Of a DNA stretch of 19,983 nt, positions 1 through 10,286 are shown piece by piece. The notes below the pieces were generated by a model. It saw only the letters and a list, made by a program, of their open reading frames with translations, searched no databases and was not told the origin of the DNA. Both the position numbers and the translations under genes were made by a program. Each line of letters opens with the position of its first letter. Position 1 is the first letter of the stretch. Source of the DNA: Ignavibacteria bacterium (GTDB lineage: Bacteria > Bacteroidota > Ignavibacteria > Ignavibacteriales > Melioribacteraceae); the NCBI GenBank assembly GCA_003233295.1, contig QILJ01000530.1, forward strand, positions 1-19,983, given 5' to 3'.

Positions 1-36
1 AATTTGGGTTGACGAATCAAATTTTTAGGGTAGAAG

Positions 37-909
37 TTGATAAGATTTTATATATCAGAAAGTTTCAAGTCTATTTCACGTGCTAAATTAGCAACTGCAA
101 TAACAATTATAACACTAAGTATTACCATTGGGTTCATTAGTTTATCAACTGTACTTTTACTTCTTTCAAAAAAAATGGAGGAAAGTTGGAAAAGCCAGAT
201 AAAGATGAATGTGTTTTTAAATGATTCGGTTTCTGTAAAGCAGAGTAATTTAATAGAAGAAAACCTTTTAGGAAATAAGTTCGTAAAGGATGCTCAATAT
301 TTTTCAAAAGCAGATGCTGAGAAAAAATTCCTCGAGATCACTGGCGAGGATTTTAAAACAATCCTTGATATAAACCCGCTGCCGAACTCTTTTGTTGTTA
401 CTTTTAATGATCTTATTGATGAAAACAGTATTAAAAATATAATTGATGAGTTTCAAAAAATTAAAGGTGTTGATGAAGTAATTTATGATTACAATTTAAC
501 ATTTACGATCTTAGAATTTTTAAGATCGATGAAATTCATAATTTTCCTTGTTACAATAATCTTTGTCTCCATAGCTATTTATCTACTCTATTCAACAAGT
601 AAATTAATTCTACATCAGAAAATGGAGCAGTATAATACAATGAAACTTGTTGGTGCGAGACTATCAACAATAAAAATACCATTATTGATATATGGATTGA
701 TTGTTGGATTGTTAGCGTCACTGATTTGTATCATATTATTTTACTTTTTAATGGTTACCGTTAATAATTATTATCCAGCATTTCGGTTTGATAACTATAG
801 TAATTTTATTAATTTAGGCTTTGTAATATTGGGCTTAATATTGGGACCCATTGGCGTTGGACGACTTTTTGCCAAAAAACTCTCATTGAAAATCGATAAT
901 TTTAATTAA
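37..909 (+). CDS. ftsX: Cell-division ABC transporter permease FtsX
   Basis: A 290-residue inner-membrane protein with the FtsX layout. A short cytoplasmic N-terminus is followed by TM1 at about residues 18-43, a periplasmic domain to about 163, then three more helices near 167-186, 213-243 and 260-282. The MKLVGA segment near residue 202, just after TM2, is typical of the family. FtsX pairs with the ATPase FtsE and controls cell-wall hydrolases during division. The start is a TTG at 37: an in-frame stop lies at 31-33, and AGGG at 27-30 gives a good ribosome site 6 nt upstream. ftsE would normally be just upstream, but the window begins too close to see it. The next gene follows within about 20 nt, so co-transcription is plausible. 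Confidence 0.9.
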   Translation: MIRFYISESFKSISRAKLATAITIITLSITIGFISLSTVLLLLSKKMEESWKSQIKMNVFLNDSVSVKQSNLIEENLLGNKFVKDAQYFSKADAEKKFLEITGEDFKTILDINPLPNSFVVTFNDLIDENSIKNIIDEFQKIKGVDEVIYDYNLTFTILEFLRSMKFIIFLVTIIFVSIAIYLLYSTSKLILHQKMEQYNTMKLVGARLSTIKIPLLIYGLIVGLLASLICIILFYFLMVTVNNYYPAFRFDNYSNFINLGFVILGLILGPIGVGRLFAKKLSLKIDNFN

Positions 910-929
910 TAAATAATCAGTTGGTGAAT

Positions 930-1451
930 ATGAAAAAGATCATTTTAATTTTTGCAGCACTCTTAGCATTATCCGCTGTTAGTTTCGGACAAGTTAAGGA
1001 TTATGAACTTGGAGCTGATAGACTTTCAGGTCGATCAAATTATAACGGTGGATATTTTAATTATTCCGAACCTCTCGGAGTGAATATTAAAGTTGCTGTT
1101 TGGGGATTTGTTAAATACCCCGGTAGATATTTTGTTCCTATTAATACAACAGTTACCGATTTGTTGAGTTTGGCTGGCGGACCAACCGACGATGCTAATA
1201 TGGACGAACTTCGTATTTATCGTGTTTTGAGTGATGGGACTAATGAACTATTTCAATTTGACTATAATGATTTGATGTGGGAAAGTCAGCTAAGACTTGA
1301 AAAACGGAGTATCCCGGATCTTGTAGCCGGAGATATTCTGGTTGTTCCCGGAAGTCAAAGATTATATCTTAGAGACTGGATAGCAATAACGCTGGGGGTT
1401 GTTTCGACATTAATTTCATTTACAACATTATTAGTAGTAACCGCACAATAA
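930..1451 (+). CDS. Small secreted SLBB-domain protein, polysaccharide-export related
   Basis: From the ATG at 930 this is 173 residues. It has a clear signal peptide (residues 1-20, ending SFG before Q21), a low-complexity Tyr/Gly/Asn stretch, and one SLBB domain at about 52-140 with the typical GFVKYPGRY and LLSLAGGP motifs and a GDILVVPGS end. A hydrophobic helix follows at about 150-170. In-frame TTG (921) and GTG (924) codons also exist, but only the ATG puts the signal peptide at the very N-terminus. SLBB domains occur in Wza-type exporters. This protein lacks the Poly_export domain before it and is far shorter than Wza. It sits 11 nt upstream of the Wzc-like gene, so a role as a periplasmic partner of that kinase is a reasonable inference, not shown. 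Confidence 0.8.
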   Translation: MKKIILIFAALLALSAVSFGQVKDYELGADRLSGRSNYNGGYFNYSEPLGVNIKVAVWGFVKYPGRYFVPINTTVTDLLSLAGGPTDDANMDELRIYRVLSDGTNELFQFDYNDLMWESQLRLEKRSIPDLVAGDILVVPGSQRLYLRDWIAITLGVVSTLISFTTLLVVTAQ

Positions 1452-1462
1452 GAGGGAATATT

Positions 1463-3709
1463 TTGGATAACGAATTTGATAATAATAATTTTGAAGAAGA
1501 AACACATTCGATAAAAGATTACATCAATCTTATAAAGATTAATATTATTCCAATTTTATTAATTGGACTTACTGGATTGGCAGTTTCTGTAATTTATGCT
1601 TTTACTGCACGCGATATTTATACTGCATCTACTGCTTTAAAAATTCAAAAGCCTCAAGCAGGGGGTATACTAAGTTCACCGCTTCTTCCGGAGTTTTCCG
1701 ATTTTGGAAGCGACAGGTTTATAGCCAATGAAATCGAAATATTAAAAAGTCGAAGATTGAGGGATATCATTGCTTCGGCATTAATAGATTCTTTTAAGTC
1801 AATTAATAACCCTGACAGTTTCTATGTTTTACTAGACCACAGCTTTGATCTCGAGGACAACGAAATTAAATTGATATCAAAATATGATTTAATGGAGATA
1901 CTGAGTAAAGTGAAGATTGAACAAAAAAGAGGTTTGGATATTGTTGAAATTTCGGTGGAGTCGCCTGTACCGTACGAAGCAAAACTAATAGCGAATACTT
2001 ATGCTAAATCATACGAACAGCTAAATCTAAAATATACAAGACAGCAATTAAGCAAAGTTGTAGTGTTCTTAAATAAACAAAGAAAAACTAAATATAAAGA
2101 GCTAATAGCTGTTGAAGAAAGGATGAAGAGATTTCAAGTTGAAGGCAGAGTTATTGCTCTCGATGATCAGGCAAAAGCTCTGATTGATATACTATCTACA
2201 TTTGAAGCTCAGAGAGATGCAACTTCTATTGAACTTGCTCAAGCAGAAGAAAACATAAAACAATATAAAGAAGAAATGAATAAGCAGAATTCGAGCATTA
2301 GTAAGTATATTGAAAATTATGCTACTGAACCGAGGATGAAAGCTCTACAAGAAGAAATTGCAAGATTAGAGATGGAAAGAGATGTTGCCATGTCTGATAC
2401 TTCGATGAGCGCTACAAGAAAAGAACTACTTCTAAATAAGAATAGAACAATTAGGGACTTACGCAAGCAGTTAGATCAGCTGTTGAAAATTTATAAAGAA
2501 AGTATTTTTGCAGCTTCACCGGCAGAACTAAAAGAACTTTCTCTTAAACTTCTTACAGAAGAAGTTAGATATAAATCTCTGCACGCTACGTATACAAATT
2601 TGAATAAGATAATTGATAACTATGAAATTAAATTCAATGAACTTCCTGACCAAACAATAGGTTTTGCCAGGTACCAGCGTGAATTGAATGCTTATGAGAA
2701 ACTTTATCTCTTAGTTGAAGAAAAGTATCAAGAAGCATTGATAAGTGAGCAGTCAACTCCGGGTAATGTATTGATTATTGATGAAGCTCAGAGACCAGTA
2801 GAACCTTCGAAACCAAATAGAAAACTCATTGTAGTTATAGGATTAATATTAGGTTTTGGTCTTGGATTTGGTTTCGCTTTTATTAGAAATTATTTTAATA
2901 ATACGGTTAAAACTCCGGAAGATATTCAGAAAGAAAATATCAAAGTGCTTACATGGATCCCAAGAATTGAAGGAATTGAAAAAAACAAAGAATTCGAATT
3001 TATTATTGCCGAAAAATCAGATTCGATTTATAGTGAAGCTTTTAGAGTTCTGAGAACACGAATCCATTTTTCTAAAATGGCTAATAATGGTGTTAATGTG
3101 CTTCATATAACTTCATCTATTCCGCAAGAAGGAAAAACAACAATAGCAGTAAACGTTGCAGGTAGTTTTGCGCAGAATAATAAAAGAACAATTATCGTTG
3201 ATTGTGATCTTCGTAAACCAAGAATGCACACTGTGTTCAAAGCACAAAGATTCCCGGGCTTTACTGACTATTTTATTGGTCAGACTGATTTTGAATCAAT
3301 AATACATAAGTCTAAAATAGCTAATTTGGATTTTATTACTTCAGGAACTATTCCACCAAATCCATCCGAAATACTTAGTTCTGATCAGATGCTTGCACTA
3401 TTATCAAAGTTGAAGGAAAGATATGACCTTATTGTTTTAGATTCCCCACCGATAATTGCGGTTACAGATTCAGAGATTTTATCAAGAATTGCAGATTCAA
3501 CAATATTAGTCGCTGCTTCTGGTGAAACTGAAATAGAATTGTTGAAAAAATCAGTTGAATTGTTACAGCATGATTCTGATTCATTTATCGGTGTTGTGCT
3601 GAATAAGTTTACCTTCAGAAGTGGTTATGGCTCGTATTATAAATACTATTATTATTACTCGCATAATAAAGATGTGAAGAAGAAAAAGTTTTTTAGTAAA
3701 AAAACATAA
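1463..3709 (+). CDS. wzc: Wzc-like polysaccharide co-polymerase with BY-kinase domain
   Basis: 748 residues. The N-terminal Wzz domain has TM1 at about 28-48, a long periplasmic coiled-coil-rich region follows, and TM2 lies at about 454-476 after a proline-rich PVEPSKP stretch. The cytoplasmic C-terminal half is a bacterial tyrosine kinase: Walker A around 552-560 (QEGKTT), Walker A' VDCDLRKP at about 579-586, and Walker B LIVLDSPP at about 656-663. The tail carries eight tyrosines within about 12 residues (about 722-732), the usual autophosphorylation cluster. Such proteins set chain length and gate export of capsule or exopolysaccharide. The start is TTG at 1463, supported by AGAGGGA at 1451-1457 with 5 nt spacing. 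It follows the SLBB gene in a likely operon. Confidence 0.92.
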   Translation: MDNEFDNNNFEEETHSIKDYINLIKINIIPILLIGLTGLAVSVIYAFTARDIYTASTALKIQKPQAGGILSSPLLPEFSDFGSDRFIANEIEILKSRRLRDIIASALIDSFKSINNPDSFYVLLDHSFDLEDNEIKLISKYDLMEILSKVKIEQKRGLDIVEISVESPVPYEAKLIANTYAKSYEQLNLKYTRQQLSKVVVFLNKQRKTKYKELIAVEERMKRFQVEGRVIALDDQAKALIDILSTFEAQRDATSIELAQAEENIKQYKEEMNKQNSSISKYIENYATEPRMKALQEEIARLEMERDVAMSDTSMSATRKELLLNKNRTIRDLRKQLDQLLKIYKESIFAASPAELKELSLKLLTEEVRYKSLHATYTNLNKIIDNYEIKFNELPDQTIGFARYQRELNAYEKLYLLVEEKYQEALISEQSTPGNVLIIDEAQRPVEPSKPNRKLIVVIGLILGFGLGFGFAFIRNYFNNTVKTPEDIQKENIKVLTWIPRIEGIEKNKEFEFIIAEKSDSIYSEAFRVLRTRIHFSKMANNGVNVLHITSSIPQEGKTTIAVNVAGSFAQNNKRTIIVDCDLRKPRMHTVFKAQRFPGFTDYFIGQTDFESIIHKSKIANLDFITSGTIPPNPSEILSSDQMLALLSKLKERYDLIVLDSPPIIAVTDSEILSRIADSTILVAASGETEIELLKKSVELLQHDSDSFIGVVLNKFTFRSGYGSYYKYYYYYSHNKDVKKKKFFSKKT

Positions 3710-3726
3710 ACATTACTCCAACCTAT

Positions 3727-4655
3727 ATGAGTGATAAAACAGCTGTAATAACTGGCGGTGCTGGGTTCCTCGGGTCGTATCTTTGTGATAAATTGATCCA
3801 AGAAAATATTAAGGTTATTTGCATTGATAATTTATTAACTGGCACGTTGGATAACATAGAACATCTCTTTGAAAATCCGAAGTTTAAATTTATAAAGCAT
3901 GATGTAACTAACTTTATTCATGTGCATGGTAAAGTTGATTACGTTCTGCATTTTGCTTCACCATCAAGCCCCATAGATTATCTAAAACTATCCATACAGA
4001 CATTGAAAGTTGGATCGTTGGGCACTCACAAAGCTTTGGGATTAGTTAAAGAAAAAAAGCCGTATTTCTTCTCGCATCAACTTCCGAAGCATATAGCGAT
4101 CCGGAGAGACATCCTCAACCGGAAGAATATTGGGGAAATGTAAATCCAATCGGTACTAGGGGAGTTTATGATGAAGCAAAACGATTTGCCTAAGCAATTA
4201 CAATGGCATATTGAAACGAGGATTTGGTTAGGTTATACCTCCTACCCGTATGCGCATAGACGACGGCAGAGCGCTGCCTACGTTTGTTTCTTAAGCGTTG
4301 ACGGATAAGGGTTTAACTGTGGTTCGGCAATGGATCACAAACTCGAAGTTTCTGTTTCGTATCGGATTTAATTAACGGGATTTACAAACTCTTATTATCA
4401 GATATCAAAAAAAACATAAACATTGGAAGTCTATCCGAGATAACAATTAAGCAATTTGCAGAAGAAGTTATCGTATTCACAAATTCAAAAAGCGAGATAG
4501 TTTATAAACCGATCCCAGAGGATGATCCTCAAATTAGACAACCGGATATTTCAAAAGCAAAAACACAGCTAGGCTGGGAACCTGTTATCAGTAGGGAAGA
4601 GGGATTGCTGAAAACAATTAAATATTTTAAAGAGAAGTTAAAAGAAAAAAGGTAG
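3727..4655 (+). pseudogene. uxs: Decayed UDP-glucuronate decarboxylase (UDP-xylose synthase)
   Basis: Remnant of an NAD-dependent SDR enzyme that converts UDP-glucuronate to UDP-xylose. The first 330 nt read cleanly: TGGAGFLGS dinucleotide motif, then IDNLLTG, NIEHL and HDVT blocks. At the A-run 4052-4058 the frame breaks; one extra A would restore it. The second frame gives [20 protein letters not shown] and catalytic YDEAK, then hits TAA at 4191-4193 where the family usually has Glu. About 20 nt are missing before the RMRIDDGRALPTF block, which lies in a third frame and ends in another TAA at 4292-4294 in place of a probable Gln. Another frame change near 4325 restores GNGSQTRSF and an intact C-terminus (DDPQIRQPDI, LGWEP) to the TAG at 4653-4655. 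Multiple independent lesions argue for a true pseudogene. Confidence 0.93.
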
Positions 4656-4682
4656 CCGATTACGACTACCTTTTCTTTTTTT
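4647..4682. terminator. Bidirectional rho-independent terminator
   Basis: A perfect 9 bp stem, AAAAGGTAG (4647-4655) with CTACCTTTT (4666-4674), encloses a 10 nt loop. It is followed on the + strand by CTTTTTTTT, and on the - strand by a T-rich run (complement of the A-run at 4641-4650). It lies between the convergent uxs pseudogene and groEL, so it can serve both. The left arm contains the pseudogene's TAG stop codon. Confidence 0.8.
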
Positions 4683-4709
4683 GTACTGCAAAGAATTTTA
4701 GGCTTCAGA

Positions 4710-6368
<1,659 letters not shown>

Positions 6369-6458
6369 TTATTGTATTTGTTATTTCATGTATTAAAAAA
6401 TTTTAATGTGTATGATGAAATAAAGAGTGCAATAGATTTAAACAATATTGAAATATTA

Positions 6459-6485
6459 TTAGCACTCTCTTTTAACGAGTGCTAA
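6459..6485 (-). promoter_or_regulatory. CIRCE operator (HrcA-binding site)
   Basis: Perfect match to the CIRCE inverted repeat: TTAGCACTC at 6459-6467, a 9 nt spacer, and GAGTGCTAA at 6477-6485. All 18 arm positions agree with the consensus. It overlaps the last two bases of the groEL -10 hexamer and extends over the expected transcription start. Bound HrcA should therefore block initiation until heat or unfolded protein relieves it. Confidence 0.97.
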
Positions 6486-6512
6486 TTTATTCAAATTTAC
6501 ATTATTAGTCAA
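6484..6512 (-). promoter_or_regulatory. Sigma-70-type promoter of groEL
   Basis: Read on the minus strand: -35 TTGACT (complement of 6507-6512), exactly 17 nt spacer, -10 TAAATT (complement of 6484-6489). The -10 abuts and shares two bases with CIRCE. Position, spacing and operator overlap support it together, although the -10 matches TATAAT at only four of six positions. Confidence 0.7.
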
Positions 6513-6589
6513 GACCTTAAATTAAAGAAAAAAGTATCAGAACTTATGAATTATTTATTTGTAGAACTGTTTGATAATTAACAGAAATG

Positions 6590-6705
6590 ATATACTACTC
6601 ACAAAGTTGTTTTCGGATTTTGTTTTATAGAAAAACTCACTTTTGTCTCTCTTAAAAAGAGAGAGAATTTTTGTAAAATCCAAAACCACTTTGCTTTGGG
6701 TATAT
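6590..6705. repeat. 116 bp imperfect fold-back with inner hairpin
   Basis: Outer arms: ATATAC (6590-6595) with GTATAT (6700-6705), then a 6 nt mismatched stretch on each side. Next come 19-20 nt arms at 6602-6621 and 6675-6693 that pair with one mismatch and one bulge (CAAAG, GTTTT and GGATTTT blocks against their complements). Inside lies a perfect 8 bp hairpin, TCTCTCTT (6646-6653) with AAGAGAGA (6657-6664), loop AAA. AATG occurs directly outside both ends (6586-6589 and 6706-6709), a possible 4 bp target duplication. It could be a MITE or just a large RNA hairpin. No other copy is in the window. Confidence 0.55.
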
Positions 6706-6866
6706 AATGAAAATGCACATCAATTCACTAAAATATAAAAGTCGTATTAATAGATATAAATTGTTATGCTATTCGAAAACTCAAATACTGTAATGCTGAA
6801 TTTATTTATAAATAATACTTTTGAAAGAAGTTCTAAAAAGGACATCGATCCAAATATAATTATTTA

Positions 6867-7018
6867 GAAGCCTTTACATAACCTCCAAAACAAACCATCT
6901 AGCGTCATTACGGAGGGGTTATTCCCAGAAGCAATCTTCCAAAATATGAGAGATTGCCACACCTCGATGAAAAGAATCGAGGTTCGCAATGACTGATTTT
7001 AGGTTATGCAAAGACTTC
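6867..7018. mobile_element. 152 bp MITE-like palindromic element at the purB stop codon
   Basis: Terminal inverted repeats at 6867-6890 and 6997-7018 share GAAG, CTTT, CATAACCT and AAAA blocks, with two mismatches and a 2 nt gap. The flanks carry a 5 bp direct repeat ATTTA (6862-6866 and 7019-7023). Nested inside are GTCATTACG (6904-6912) with CGCAATGAC (6985-6993), GCAATCT (6931-6937) with AGATTGC (6951-6957), and a perfect hairpin CCTCGAT/ATCGAGG (6962-6982). There is no coding capacity, so any movement would need a transposase in trans. The right ATTTA includes the purB stop codon, and the hairpins may now end purB transcription. The inner GAAGCAATCT/CGCAATGAC pattern resembles dispersed palindromes I recall from other bacterial genomes; this was not searched. 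Confidence 0.78.
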
Positions 7019-7020
7019 AT

Positions 7021-8316
7021 TTAATCAAATGTCCTCTTAAAAATATAGTCAACATTATCAAGCATTTTATTAGAACTGAATATTTCTTCTATCTCATCTC
7101 TGTTCAAATATTTAGAAACTTCTTCGGAATTGATTAGCTCATCTTTCAAGGTTTTATTCTGATCCCTCCATACTTCCATAGCGTTTGTTTGAACTAATTT
7201 GTAAGCATCCTCTCTGGTTAAACCTTTATTGATCAAAGCAAGTAAAACAGTTTGCGAAAAAACAAGTCCGCGCGTAATATTCAAATTCTTAATACTATTC
7301 TCTGGATAAACGATCAGATTCTTGATCAGATTTATCATAAGATGCAATGCATAATTCAATATGATCGTACTATCCGGAACAATTACACGTTCAACAGAAG
7401 AATGTGAAATATCACGTTCGTGCCAGAGCGCTACATTTTCCAAAGCAGCCATCGAATTACCGCGTAATAAACGGGCAATACCAGTTATACGTTCACTTAC
7501 AATAGGATTCCTTTTATGCGGCATTGCCGAAGATCCTTTTTGACCTTTTGAAAAATATTCTTCAACCTCTAGAACTTCTGTCCTTTGCAGGTGACGAATC
7601 TCTACTGAGATCTTTTCCAGAGTTGCTCCAACAATGGCTAAAGTGGTTAAAAATTCTGCGTGTCTATCACGTTGAATAACTTGAGTAGTAACAGGTGCCG
7701 GGGTCAATCCCATCTGTTCGCAAACATATTCCTCCACTTTTGGAGATAAATGTTCAAAAGTTCCTACTGCTCCGGAAATCTGTCCGACACTTATCGTCTG
7801 GATTGCATTCTCAAGTCGTTTGATGTTTCTTTTAATTTCATCATGCCAAAGGGCAAACTTTAATCCTATGGTTGTCGGCTCTGCGTGAATACCATGACTA
7901 CGTCCAACACACAACGTGTTCTTATGTTCATATGCTCTTTCCTTTAATACTTCCTTCAACTTTAACAGCTGATCCAATAAGATATTACCTGCACTTTTCA
8001 TCTGATAGGATAGGGTAGTATCGAGGATATCGGAAGAAGTCATCCCGTAGTGAATATGTCGTGATACCGGACCAACATATTCAGCAACATTAGTTAAAAA
8101 TGCGATCACATCATGCTTAGTTTCTTCTTCAATCTCTAATATTCTTTTAACATCAAAGTTAGCTTTTTCTTTAATTACTTCAACATCTTCCATTGGAATT
8201 TCACCCAACTTTGCTCTTGCTTCGCAAGCAAGAATTTCTATCTTTAGCCAAGTGGAATATTTAAAATTTTCTTCCCAAATTTTTCCCATCTCGGGGCGGG
8301 TATATCTTTCAATCAT
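7021..8316 (-). CDS. purB: Adenylosuccinate lyase
   Basis: 431 residues, usual length. It belongs to the fumarase/aspartase superfamily and cleaves SAICAR and adenylosuccinate, releasing fumarate, in purine synthesis. Visible motifs are MTSSDILDT at 92-100, [10 protein letters not shown] around the catalytic His141, QRDRH at about 215-219, and the family signature with flexible-loop serines, [11 protein letters not shown] at 261-271. The ATG (8314-8316) overlaps the TGA of the upstream htrA gene (ATGA, 4 bp), and AGAGAGAAG lies just upstream, so translational coupling is likely. Its TAA stop (7021-7023) lies inside the ATTTA duplication of the adjacent fold-back element. The protein looks intact. 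Confidence 0.97.
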   Translation of the reverse strand: MIERYTRPEMGKIWEENFKYSTWLKIEILACEARAKLGEIPMEDVEVIKEKANFDVKRILEIEEETKHDVIAFLTNVAEYVGPVSRHIHYGMTSSDILDTTLSYQMKSAGNILLDQLLKLKEVLKERAYEHKNTLCVGRSHGIHAEPTTIGLKFALWHDEIKRNIKRLENAIQTISVGQISGAVGTFEHLSPKVEEYVCEQMGLTPAPVTTQVIQRDRHAEFLTTLAIVGATLEKISVEIRHLQRTEVLEVEEYFSKGQKGSSAMPHKRNPIVSERITGIARLLRGNSMAALENVALWHERDISHSSVERVIVPDSTIILNYALHLMINLIKNLIVYPENSIKNLNITRGLVFSQTVLLALINKGLTREDAYKLVQTNAMEVWRDQNKTLKDELINSEEVSKYLNRDEIEEIFSSNKMLDNVDYIFKRTFD

Positions 8317-9518
8317 GGTCTTCTCTCTAAATTCATTTTAATGTTTATATATTCGTTATTTCTTAAAACTGTTAAACTAATTGTTTCGCCTGTCTTATAA
8401 TTTTGTAATACCCCTTTTAGTGTTTCATAATTATTTATTTTAGATCCATCAACTTCTCTAATTATATCTCCAACTTGAAGACCCGCCTTACTTGCCGGGG
8501 AATTCTTAACTATATCAGTAATTATAACACCCTTGGTGTCGTCAAGTTTATAATATTTTGCAATACCTTCATCAATGGAATGAATACGTAGTCCAGTCCA
8601 AAAGTTTCTTTCAAACACACCGTTCTTTTTTAATTCCTTAATGACTTTCTGAAGTTTATTAACCGGAATCGCGAAACCAATACCAACGTTTCCGCTAGAT
8701 CCTTCAGCAGTAAAGATCAAAGTGTTCATTCCAATAAGCTGACCGATACTGTTTACTAGCGGACCGCCTGAATTTCCTTGATTGATCGAGGCATCAGTTT
8801 GAATCATCTCCAAGTAATATCTATTATCAACTGGAGTAAGATTCATTCCTGTTGCACTTATTACACCGACGGTTACAGAAGCTTTATCTGATATTTCGAA
8901 CAGACCAAATGGATTCCCTAATGCGATTACCCATTCTCCTATTAAAATATCATCCGAGTTTCCAAATGGGATGTAAGGCAGATCCTTCGCATCAATTTTC
9001 AGCAGACAAATATCAGTAGTGATATCCGTTCCAATTCTTTTTGCAGAGTAATGTTTACCATTAGAAAGAGTCACTGTTATTTCATCTGCCGACCCGGCAA
9101 CATGATCGTTTGTCAGAATATATCCGTCGGGGGAGATTATAGAACCGGAGCCGAGCCCTGTAAATTCTTTATTAAATACCTGATCACCAAAGAACCTTCT
9201 AAAAAACGGATCATCTCCAAACGGAGTTCGATATGCAACTTGTCTAACCTCTTTAACTGTAATACCCACAACTGCAGGACTTACTTTTTTCACTGTTTCG
9301 GTAATTATTGTTCGTCTTGAATTTTCAATACTTTGCTGAGTCTGGACTTTTTGTTGATCCGCTGAAACGGTCTTAATTTTAGGTTCGTTCTGCTTTTGCA
9401 GTAATACATTTGATTTTTTCTGAACTGTTGTAGGTTTTTCTTTTGTTAAAAAGAAAAATGCTAATAAAATTAAGATTGTCACAACTGCATTGATGAATAT
9501 GATCTTAAAATATTTCAT
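8313..9518 (-). CDS. htrA: HtrA/DegP-family serine protease with one PDZ domain
   Basis: 401 residues. A membrane anchor or uncleaved signal lies at about 4-25, a polar Gln/Lys-rich linker runs to about 70, and the trypsin-like domain follows. Its catalytic triad is visible: His139 in TNDHVAG, Asp169 in TTDICLLK, Ser250 in GNSGGPL. A single PDZ domain occupies about 303-398, with the GVIITDIV carboxylate-binding strand and [13 protein letters not shown]. One PDZ plus an anchor is the DegS-like layout; DegP and DegQ have two PDZ domains. The family degrades or senses misfolded envelope proteins. The ATG (9516-9518) has AAAGGAT upstream, inside the end of the PlsY-like gene, 4 nt after that gene's TAG. 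It is the middle gene of a tight operon. Confidence 0.95.
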   Translation of the reverse strand: MKYFKIIFINAVVTILILLAFFFLTKEKPTTVQKKSNVLLQKQNEPKIKTVSADQQKVQTQQSIENSRRTIITETVKKVSPAVVGITVKEVRQVAYRTPFGDDPFFRRFFGDQVFNKEFTGLGSGSIISPDGYILTNDHVAGSADEITVTLSNGKHYSAKRIGTDITTDICLLKIDAKDLPYIPFGNSDDILIGEWVIALGNPFGLFEISDKASVTVGVISATGMNLTPVDNRYYLEMIQTDASINQGNSGGPLVNSIGQLIGMNTLIFTAEGSSGNVGIGFAIPVNKLQKVIKELKKNGVFERNFWTGLRIHSIDEGIAKYYKLDDTKGVIITDIVKNSPASKAGLQVGDIIREVDGSKINNYETLKGVLQNYKTGETISLTVLRNNEYINIKMNLERRP

Positions 9519-9522
9519 TTAA

Positions 9523-10104
9523 CTATCCTTTTGATTTATCTTTAAAATAGTAAGCTTTAATTTTATCAATTTGGGAAGTAAGAATTAAAGTAAAAAGTAT
9601 TCCAATTAAAAATTTAAATTCATTGTTTGAATGTGCTAGCGGATTTGAATACCAATATTCGTTGTTAAAGATTCGGGATGAAGTAACACCCAGTAACCCA
9701 GTTAGAACTGTCGCAGATGTTAAACTAAATTCCTTGTTTCTCTTATATGCAAATGATATTAACCAGATTATAATCCATATTAAAACTATTATGGGAATAA
9801 AAAGGAAGAGTCCGGCTAAGGCAACTGTTTGTCCTTCTCTTATTTGGAATTTAAATTCTTGAAAAACCGAATGAAATAAAGTACCGACTATCAATGAAAG
9901 CATTATGTTGAGAAAATCAAAATTCAATAAATGTTTTGCCAAAAAAACAATAAATAACCCTTTAATTATATCAAGAAGAATGGGGGTTAGAGTTTGCAGC
10001 CGTTTTTTTTCGGGTTTGTCTGAAGGAAACAATTTCTCAAACAAAAAATGACTTGGAAATATCCCAATAAGAATTCCTATTGCTATACTGATTAAATAAT
10101 CCAT
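9523..10104 (-). CDS. PlsY-like integral membrane protein lacking acyltransferase motifs
   Basis: 193 residues with five or six hydrophobic helices: about 3-20, 46-64, 68-86, 96-119, possibly 126-140, and 163-180. The overall plan resembles the glycerol-3-phosphate acyltransferase PlsY, with a LLDIIKGLFIVFLAK helix like the PlsY LLDllKG block, then a loop and helices at the matching places. The conserved PlsY loops are absent. The GSGNxGATNxxR loop is replaced by a short charged segment (SDKPEKKRLQ), and the GHxFPxFxxFxGGKGVAT loop reads GTLFHSVFQEFKFQIREGQTVA with the glycines and His lost. Normal catalysis therefore seems unlikely. It is first in an operon with htrA and purB. The homology call is by eye, and another small membrane family remains possible. 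Confidence 0.6.
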   Translation of the reverse strand: MDYLISIAIGILIGIFPSHFLFEKLFPSDKPEKKRLQTLTPILLDIIKGLFIVFLAKHLLNFDFLNIMLSLIVGTLFHSVFQEFKFQIREGQTVALAGLFLFIPIIVLIWIIIWLISFAYKRNKEFSLTSATVLTGLLGVTSSRIFNNEYWYSNPLAHSNNEFKFLIGILFTLILTSQIDKIKAYYFKDKSKG

Positions 10105-10286
10105 GGTGTGTTTTTTACAATTTTAAAATTAACTTGTAAAAATACACATTATTTGGAATTAAATAAGTGATAATTTATTGTACCTTATTCTGAAAGTATT
10201 GATATATTTATAAATTCATATTTTATTTTTTAAAGTATAATAAATAACATTATAAATTAAATTTTTAATTGTTTTTGGGGAGCATC

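Noticed and set aside
1..36. Possible 3' end of an upstream gene (ftsE expected)
   Set aside because: Two frames close at 10-12 and 26-28 and a third stays open past 37. The fragment is too short to identify any protein.
4050..4330. Sequencing or assembly error as the cause of the broken uxs frame
   Set aside because: One homopolymer indel could be an error, but two nonsense substitutions, a deletion of about 20 nt and another indel all fall in this gene while every neighbour is intact.
3700..4420. A shared stretch of about 17 nt (A-run plus CATAAACATT) at the wzc end and inside the uxs remnant
   Set aside because: Mostly a poly-A run. The second copy is explained by the uxs codons for Lys-Asn-Ile-Asn-Ile, and no flanking repeat structure supports a recombination site.
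10105..10286. Divergent promoters between the PlsY-like gene and glgP (TATAAT at 10236-10241 on +, TACAAT complement of 10177-10182 on -)
   Set aside because: Both are good -10-like hexamers, but neither has a convincing -35 at 16-18 nt, and the region is so AT-rich that such matches are expected by chance.
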